Assembly (NCBI GenBank): GCA_913048145.1
Contig: CAJWVP010000052.1
Span: 1 to 11,514 of the forward strand
Source: an uncultured Rhodospirillaceae bacterium
GTDB taxonomy: Bacteria; Pseudomonadota; Alphaproteobacteria; Rhodospirillales; Casp-alpha2
Direction: 5' to 3'
DNA length: 11,514 nt
This document shows, one piece after another, positions 7,272 to 11,514 of the stretch. The translations under genes were made by a program, and so were the position numbers. The notes under the pieces were generated by a model. It did not search any database. It saw only the letters and a program-made list of their open reading frames with translations, and was not told the DNA's origin. Positions within the stretch are counted from its first letter, which is position 1; each line of letters begins with the position of its first letter.

Positions 7272-8021
7272 TTATTCGTTGAGGAAGAAGGCGTAGTCTG
7301 CAGCGGTCGCATCGACCGCTGCCGCCAGAATTTGCTCACCCGCCGCTGCCGTGGCAAGCCAGGAATCGGACCCGACCCGTCCGTCAGGGAATTGATCGCG
7401 GTGGCTGTCAGCATCGAAATGGTTGTCGCCGCTATGGTCTCGGATGAAGGCCGTATCAAGCGTCTCGATGTTGGTTGGACGCTTCGCGCTACCAACGGCG
7501 TGCAAAACGGCTTGGGTGATGGAAATTTCGCTTGGCGTTGCATGAAGTCCCTCGCCATCACCAAAATTTCTGACTACCAACTCAGCGACGCTAGGGTGAT
7601 CCCACCAACTGCGAATTAGGCAGCGTAGGTCCCCACCGAGGTCGCGATAAAGGTCCTGAAACGCGGCCTGTAGTGGAGCAATATTGCCGCCGTGGCCATT
7701 GACGAAGTAGAAATGAGTGAAGCCCTGCCCTGCCAGTGACGTCACCACGTCACCGATCAACGCCATGAGGGTTTTGGCACGCAGCGAGATAGTCCCGGGA
7801 AAACCCAAGTTGAATTGGGCCTGCCCCAGCGTCAGGGTGGGGGCCAACAAGGCCTTTGCCTTATCAGTGACGCGAACGGCCACGGCTTCGGCGCAAATGG
7901 CGTCTGTGCCGATCATGCCGAGTGGCCCGTGCTGTTCGGTCGAACCGCACGGTATGATGATCCCGGTTTTGGATTTTAGATAGGCCTCGACCTCGGGCCA
8001 GGTTTGATGCTGCAGTTTCAT
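7272..8021 (-). CDS. Creatininase-family amidohydrolase
   Basis: Metal-dependent hydrolase family acting on cyclic or linear amides and formamides (creatininase, FAPy deformylase, MftE peptidase). It has 249 residues. Motifs in order are IIIPCGSTEQHGP (21-33) with likely metal ligands E29 and H31, GTD with D40, FVNGHGGN (106-113) with H110, and HATPSEIS with H160 and E165. The last keeps the spacing of the usual HAGxxETS box. True creatininase has NGHxEN with a metal-binding Glu after the His; here it is NGHGGN, so another amide substrate is more likely than creatinine. The frame is open upstream to 8120, but ATG at 8021 with GGGAG (8027-8031) five bases before it is clearly the start, and it begins the normal family N-terminus. 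It is the second gene of the leftward operon, just beyond a terminator-like hairpin. Confidence 0.85.
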   Translation of the reverse strand: MKLQHQTWPEVEAYLKSKTGIIIPCGSTEQHGPLGMIGTDAICAEAVAVRVTDKAKALLAPTLTLGQAQFNLGFPGTISLRAKTLMALIGDVVTSLAGQGFTHFYFVNGHGGNIAPLQAAFQDLYRDLGGDLRCLIRSWWDHPSVAELVVRNFGDGEGLHATPSEISITQAVLHAVGSAKRPTNIETLDTAFIRDHSGDNHFDADSHRDQFPDGRVGSDSWLATAAAGEQILAAAVDATAADYAFFLNE

Positions 8022-8037
8022 GGTTGCTCCCGAAACG

Positions 8038-8064
8038 AAAAACGCCGGGCCCAGGGCCCGACGC
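8038..8064 (-). terminator. Intercistronic terminator/attenuator between binding-protein and hydrolase genes
   Basis: Read on the minus strand, GCGTCGGGCC pairs with GGCCCGGCGT around a 3-base loop (10 bp including G-T wobbles, 8042-8064). It is followed directly by five T (8038-8042, first T shared with the stem). This is a textbook intrinsic terminator, placed 18 bases past the binding-protein stop and just before the ribosome site of the next gene. Since both genes share orientation and no other promoter is obvious between them, partial read-through is likely. That would make binding-protein mRNA more abundant than enzyme mRNA. Confidence 0.75.
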
Positions 8065-8082
8065 TCATCTTGTCCCGTCAGC

Positions 8083-8862
8083 CTAGTTGGCGATTTGCCA
8101 CTTTGAGGCCAGCTTATCAAAGAAGCCGCGCTCCTTTTTCAAGGCAATCCAGTGGTTAATATAGTTGATCCAAACTTGATCGTCTTGTGGCAACAGCATG
8201 GCAATGGGCGTACGCGCCCGCGCCTGCTTGACCGGGACGACGGCCATCTGGGGATATTTCTCGACCAGTTTGCCGGCTTCGACATTCGACGTGATATGCG
8301 CATGGGCCCGGCCGGCCAGAACTTCCTGGAAGTCGCGAGCTGGGGCTTCAATAATCTTCTTTTTGGCACTTGGGAAAAAACGTTTGACTTGTTGTTCCTG
8401 TGTCGTGCCCAGTGTCGCCGCGACGGTCACGTTTGGCTTGTCCAGATCTCCCCAGTCTTGGAACTTTGAAAGGTTCTTTTTCAGGGTCAGCGGCACGGTT
8501 GCCAATGAGAAATACGAGGGCGAATAGCCCGCTACCTTGGCGCGTTTCATGGAGATTGAGGCTGAACCAGTGAGGTCGTATTTGTTGGATACGACGCCGC
8601 TGACCAACGTCTTCCAATCGGTCGCTACGAACTCCACCTTGACGCCTAGATCCTTGGCCAACTCCGTCATCATGTCGATATCGTAACCCTTGTAGGTGTT
8701 GGTTGCTGGGTCCTTCATGGTCATAGGGTTCCAGTCCCCCGTGGTGCCCACGCGCAGCACGCCCTTATCGAGAATTTCCTTAAGGCGCGAATCGGCCTTG
8801 GCGACGGTGGTCGCAACCATCAAGCCCAGTACGGCTATGACAGCATATTTCAATAGTTTCAT
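8083..8862 (-). CDS. ABC transporter periplasmic solute-binding protein, family 3
   Basis: Periplasmic ligand-capture component of a polar amino-acid-type (PAAT) ABC importer; its ATPase and permease are encoded divergently from 9040. It has 259 residues. A Sec signal peptide (KLLKY, then hydrophobic 7-20) ends at about AKA-D (21-24). The mature part starts RLKEILDKGVLRVGTTGDWNPMT, close to the cyclohexadienyl-dehydratase-like (PheC) side of the family. R107 in SISMKRAK suits the ligand-carboxylate Arg. The position that is usually the amine-binding Asp appears to be S192 (ITSNVEAG), an unusual feature if the by-eye alignment holds. The ATG at 8862 has a strong AAGGGGAG (8867-8874), so the upstream open frame to 8991 is not used. 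An enzyme (dehydratase) role is possible but less likely beside a transporter. Confidence 0.88.
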   Translation of the reverse strand: MKLLKYAVIAVLGLMVATTVAKADSRLKEILDKGVLRVGTTGDWNPMTMKDPATNTYKGYDIDMMTELAKDLGVKVEFVATDWKTLVSGVVSNKYDLTGSASISMKRAKVAGYSPSYFSLATVPLTLKKNLSKFQDWGDLDKPNVTVAATLGTTQEQQVKRFFPSAKKKIIEAPARDFQEVLAGRAHAHITSNVEAGKLVEKYPQMAVVPVKQARARTPIAMLLPQDDQVWINYINHWIALKKERGFFDKLASKWQIAN

Positions 8863-9039
8863 GATTCTCCCCTTATCGATCTGAGGGTGATTCAGAAGTC
8901 GCGGGAAAATCGCGACGGCTGAATCACGGTTATGGTTGGTGTTTGTTTTACTCTGGTCGAGAAGTTTCAAACATTCTAGTTTCTTGCACAAGCTGCCATT
9001 GCGGAAACAGCATCGAGCGGTGCTCTAGGGAGTCCACGC
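8863..9039. promoter_or_regulatory. Divergent control region between the two transport/catabolism arms
   Basis: This 177-base region must hold the promoters of both the leftward binding-protein operon and the rightward ATPase-permease operon. It contains the leftward ribosome site (8867-8874), the nested inverted repeat (8887-8927), an AT-rich stretch (about 8930-8990) and the rightward AGGGAG (9027-9032). No hexamer pair convincing enough to name as a sigma-70 promoter was found on either strand. The layout suggests that both arms respond to one regulator, which is not encoded in this window. Confidence 0.6.
8887..8927. repeat. Nested two-stage inverted repeat (operator or leader hairpin)
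   Basis: Outer arms GTGATTCAG (8887-8895) and CTGAATCAC (8919-8927) are perfect 9-base complements. Inner arms GTCGCG (8898-8903) and CGCGAC (8911-8916) are perfect 6-base complements. The arms are separated by symmetrical 2-base mismatches (AA against GG), with a 7-base loop GGAAAAT. Total pairing is 15 of 17 positions per arm. It ends 24 bases before the binding-protein start codon. There is no poly-T after it on either strand, so it is not a simple terminator. It is either a double operator for a dimeric regulator or a stem-loop in the binding-protein mRNA leader. Confidence 0.8.
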
Positions 9040-9792
9040 ATGGGGAACAACGGCCGTGAGCCGATCATAAAGATCGCCGGAATGGGGAAGTCCTTCGGCG
9101 ACTTTGAAGCGCTGAAGAACATCCACCTGACCGTCCACAACGGTGAGCGTGTCGTTGTTTGTGGCCCTTCGGGTTCTGGCAAGTCGACGATGATTCGCTG
9201 CATCAATAGACTGGAAGCCCATGATGTCGGCACGATCACTGTAGACAACATCGATCTCAACGAGAACACCAAGAATATCAACGCCATCCGACGCGAGGTC
9301 GCCATGGTGTTCCAGCAATTTAATCTATTTCCGCATCTAACCGTCGTCGAAAACTTGACGCTCGGCCCGGTCCGCGCCCGCAAGATGAACCCGGCGGACG
9401 CGGAGGTTCTGGCACGAAAGTATCTTGAACGCGTGCACATTCCCGAACAGGCGGAGAAATATCCGGCACAGCTTTCTGGCGGCCAGCAACAGCGTGTCGC
9501 CATTGCCCGTTCGCTTTGCATGGAGCCCCGCATCATGCTGTTCGACGAACCGACCTCGGCCCTCGACCCTGAAATGATCTCGGAAGTTCTGGACGTCATG
9601 GTCGAACTGGCCGAAGACGGCATGACTATGGTCTGCGTCACCCACGAGATGAGCTTTGCGCGCAAGGTCGCGGACACCATGGTGTTCATGGATGCCGGTG
9701 AGATCGTCGAGACAGCGTCGCCGGAGCAGTTTTTCTCGGCGCCAGAGAGCAAACGCACCCAAATATTCCTGAACCAAATTTTACAGTATTGA
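9040..9792 (+). CDS. Polar amino acid-type ABC transporter ATP-binding protein
   Basis: Cytoplasmic ATPase energising import through the adjacent permease; GlnQ/HisP-like. It has 250 residues with every expected motif: Walker A GPSGSGKST (42-50), Q-loop FQQFNLFPHLTV (91-102), signature LSGGQQQR (145-152), Walker B IMLFDEP (165-171) with E170, D-loop SALD (173-176), and the switch His H202 in THEM. ATG at 9040 has AGGGAG (9027-9032) with good spacing. The stop (TGA 9790-9792) comes two bases before the permease ATG, so the two are co-translated. The specific substrate cannot be read from the ATPase. The nearest binding-protein gene is the divergent one at 8083-8862, which presumably completes this importer. 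Confidence 0.95.
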   Translation: MGNNGREPIIKIAGMGKSFGDFEALKNIHLTVHNGERVVVCGPSGSGKSTMIRCINRLEAHDVGTITVDNIDLNENTKNINAIRREVAMVFQQFNLFPHLTVVENLTLGPVRARKMNPADAEVLARKYLERVHIPEQAEKYPAQLSGGQQQRVAIARSLCMEPRIMLFDEPTSALDPEMISEVLDVMVELAEDGMTMVCVTHEMSFARKVADTMVFMDAGEIVETASPEQFFSAPESKRTQIFLNQILQY

Positions 9793-9794
9793 CG

Positions 9795-10553
9795 ATGGTT
9801 GTTTGGATGAAACTCACAAAAGGCCTGATCGCCGGTTTGCTCATAACGGTTTTATTGACTGGCTGCGGCGCGAACTGGGGTTGGTACGTGGTCTCGCCTT
9901 CAACCGAATCAGGGCGCTCTAACCTGAAGTTTCTGATCGATGGTCTGGGCTATACCATTGCGCTCTCGATCTGTGCCATCGTCATTTCTATCGTTATTGG
10001 CCTGTTGATCGCCTTGCCAGGCCTTGCAAAGGGTCGCGCGCCTCGAACGATGAACCGTGTCTATGTGGAGTGCTTCCGAGCGATTCCCATCCTGGTGCTG
10101 CTCTTGTGGGTCTACTATGGTCTGCCCGTGGTCCTGGATATCGGTATCACCGCTTTTTGGGCCGGCGTCGTGGCGCTGGCTATTTCCGACAGCGCCTTCG
10201 AGGCCGAGATTTTTCGGGGCGGCATTCAGAGCATTTCGAAGGGTCAGATTGAAGCCGCTGATTCGATCGGGCTTAGCTACTACGATAAAATGCGTTACGT
10301 GATCCTGCCGCAGGCGATCCGGCGAATCCTGCCGCCGCTCGGCAATCAGCTGGTCTACATGCTGAAAATGTCGTCGTTGGTCTCGGTTATTGGACTCAGT
10401 GAACTCACGCGGCGCGCCAACGAATTGGTGGTGACCGAGTACCGGCCACTGGAGATCTATACGATCTTGGTCCTGGAATACTTGATCCTAATCTTGATCG
10501 TTTCCGCGGGCGTGCGCTGGTTGGAGAAGAAGATGCGGGCCGATGAGCAATAG
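9795..10553 (+). CDS. Polar amino acid-type ABC transporter permease (HisM/GlnP-like)
   Basis: Inner-membrane channel subunit of the PAAT importer. It has about 252 residues with five or so membrane segments after the N-terminal one. The conserved cytoplasmic EAA loop EAADSIGLSYYDKMRYVILPQAI (residues about 153-175) contacts the ATPase. The start is uncertain: ATG 9795 is taken as the first ATG after the ATPase stop. ATG 9807 (MKLTKG) is as plausible, and a TTG at 9789 would overlap the stop; none has a clear ribosome site. The N-terminal hydrophobic stretch ends in LLTGC, a lipobox-like sequence that is unusual for a permease. Only one permease gene is present, so the channel would be a homodimer. 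The next gene begins three bases after the stop. Confidence 0.93.
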   Translation: MVVWMKLTKGLIAGLLITVLLTGCGANWGWYVVSPSTESGRSNLKFLIDGLGYTIALSICAIVISIVIGLLIALPGLAKGRAPRTMNRVYVECFRAIPILVLLLWVYYGLPVVLDIGITAFWAGVVALAISDSAFEAEIFRGGIQSISKGQIEAADSIGLSYYDKMRYVILPQAIRRILPPLGNQLVYMLKMSSLVSVIGLSELTRRANELVVTEYRPLEIYTILVLEYLILILIVSAGVRWLEKKMRADEQ

Positions 10554-10556
10554 GCC

Positions 10557-11514
10557 ATGAGCCCATCACGGGACATCCGTGCCGGCGCGCGCAACCTGTT
10601 GATCAATTGCGCCGAACTATCTGGAGCGGAATCCCTGCTGATCGTCCGCGAGGATCCGGACCTCGGTTGGTACGACGGCCAAACCGCCGCCGCCGTGGCG
10701 GATGCGGCGCGGACACTCGGGATTACGCCCACGACGCTCGACGTTGGGGCGCCGGAGAATTCTCGTGGTTTTGGCTTGACCCAAGCGATGGCGGATCACG
10801 AATGCACCATCTTCATGTCGCGCATTGGCGACCAGGACCGATTTGCCGACCCGGGCTTGGGCAAAAAAACGATCATGTGCTATGCCCGGGATGCCAACCA
10901 ATTGGCGTCGGCCTATGGCCAGACCCACCACAAGGCGATGCTGCAGTTGAAGAAGGCGATTAACGATGTCCTGTTGGGGGCCAAAAACGTGCGGGTCACC
11001 TGTCCGCTGGGTACCGATATTTCGGGCGACACCACGGATACGGCTAAGGAAACGGCTGCCGACGTCGCGGTTCGCCGGTTTCCCATGGGCGTGCCACAGC
11101 CGTTGGATGCCTCGCGCATGTCGGGGCAAGTGGCCTTAGCCCGCTATTTGACTCCAACGGGTTCCAAATTCTACGAACCGCCCTCGGTCCCCATTCATCA
11201 AACTGTCATGGCGAACGTGTCGAATGGGCGCATCACTGGTTTGACCGGCGATGTAGATGATGTTGATCGCATCCGGAGTCAATATCGCCGTGTCGCTGGT
11301 TTGTTTGACCTAGACCCAGATATCGTTCATTCCTTCCATGCGGGCATTCATCCGGGGTCGACCTATACCGATGCGGCCGAGGACAATCCCGATCGTTGGT
11401 CAAACTCTACCTTCACGAACCCTCGGACTATACATTTTCATACCTGCGGAAACTATCCACCGGGAGAGATCTGCTGGATGGTGATTGATCACACGCTCAG
11501 GGTCGACGGCAAGG
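10557..11514 (+). CDS. M29 aminopeptidase / NicX-like metalloprotein, 5' part (runs off window)
   Basis: The frame is open from ATG 10557 to the window end, giving 319 residues without a stop. The general layout recalls COG2309: the aminopeptidase T family and the related 2,5-dihydroxypyridine dioxygenase NicX. It shows an N-terminal alpha/beta domain, a basic centre segment and the 'NGRITGLTG' beta turn (223-231). A C-terminal His-rich metal-type region follows, with SFHAGIHPG (H261, H265), TIHFHTCG (H293, H295), PPGE (301-304) and DH (311-312). The start lies three bases after the permease stop with only a weak AGG, so it is translationally coupled. It is not recognised closely enough to choose between peptidase and ring-opening oxygenase; the linked transporter and hydrolase make a catabolic role likely. 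The C-terminal metal ligands may lie beyond the window. Confidence 0.6.
   Translation, partial: MSPSRDIRAGARNLLINCAELSGAESLLIVREDPDLGWYDGQTAAAVADAARTLGITPTTLDVGAPENSRGFGLTQAMADHECTIFMSRIGDQDRFADPGLGKKTIMCYARDANQLASAYGQTHHKAMLQLKKAINDVLLGAKNVRVTCPLGTDISGDTTDTAKETAADVAVRRFPMGVPQPLDASRMSGQVALARYLTPTGSKFYEPPSVPIHQTVMANVSNGRITGLTGDVDDVDRIRSQYRRVAGLFDLDPDIVHSFHAGIHPGSTYTDAAEDNPDRWSNSTFTNPRTIHFHTCGNYPPGEICWMVIDHTLRVDGK

Noticed and set aside
8022..8120. Longer creatininase-family start near 8120
   Set aside because: It would overlap the binding-protein gene and be translated through the terminator hairpin; ATG 8021 has GGGAG at ideal spacing.
8863..8991. Longer binding-protein start near 8991
   Set aside because: It would put 43 polar residues before the signal peptide and run through the inverted repeat; ATG 8862 has a strong ribosome site and starts the signal peptide.
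8976..9758. Long open frame on the minus strand opposite the ABC ATPase
   Set aside because: Its translation is Ser/Arg/Thr-rich and low in family-like character, typical of the antisense of a GC-rich gene; the plus-strand ATPase has all motifs.
5696..11514. The catabolic cluster as a genomic island bounded by the tRNA remnant
   Set aside because: The remnant's orientation points to an insertion on the other side, no integrase, transposase or second repeat is visible, and the coding composition looks like that of the mre/mrd genes.
1..11514. CRISPR array, insertion sequence, phage genes or a defence system
   Set aside because: No spaced direct repeats, terminal inverted repeats with a transposase, or phage or nuclease domains were seen anywhere in the window.

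Overview
The window looks like chromosomal DNA of a mid-to-high-GC alphaproteobacterium, possibly Rhodospirillales-like. This rests on the gene order mreB-mreC-mreD-mrdA-mrdB and the protein sequences. No rRNA gene or other taxonomic marker is present, so the placement is by eye.

Left half (1-5291, + strand): the rod-shape (elongasome) operon. It holds the 3' two thirds of mreB, then mreC, mreD, mrdA (PBP2 transpeptidase) and mrdB (RodA glycosyltransferase). mreC to mrdB are tightly packed: a 21-base gap, then a 1-base gap, then a 4-base ATGA overlap. mreB is separated from mreC by a 146-base spacer with a possible promoter. Together the products position and run lateral-wall peptidoglycan synthesis.

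Middle (5292-5695): a 404-base gene-free stretch, visibly more AT-rich than its flanks. It contains a weak terminator-like repeat after mrdB. It also holds what looks like the decayed 3' half of a tRNA, best matching tRNA-Lys(CUU).

Right half (5696-11514): two divergent gene sets sharing one 177-base control region. Leftward (- strand): a family 3 periplasmic solute-binding protein, a creatininase-family amidohydrolase, an AhpD/carboxymuconolactone-decarboxylase-fold protein and an isopenicillin-N-synthase-like 2-oxoglutarate/Fe(II) oxygenase. Rightward (+ strand): a polar-amino-acid-type ABC ATPase, its permease and an M29/NicX-like metalloprotein cut by the window end. The transporter is thus split across the divergent promoter region, with four putative catabolic enzymes on the two arms. 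The likely theme is uptake and breakdown of a small nitrogen-containing, perhaps amide or ring, compound; the substrate is not identifiable from sequence alone.

The most striking non-coding structures are a nested two-stage inverted repeat in the control region (8887-8927) and a strong terminator-like hairpin between the binding-protein gene and the creatininase-family gene (8038-8064). The second probably sets a high binding-protein to enzyme ratio.
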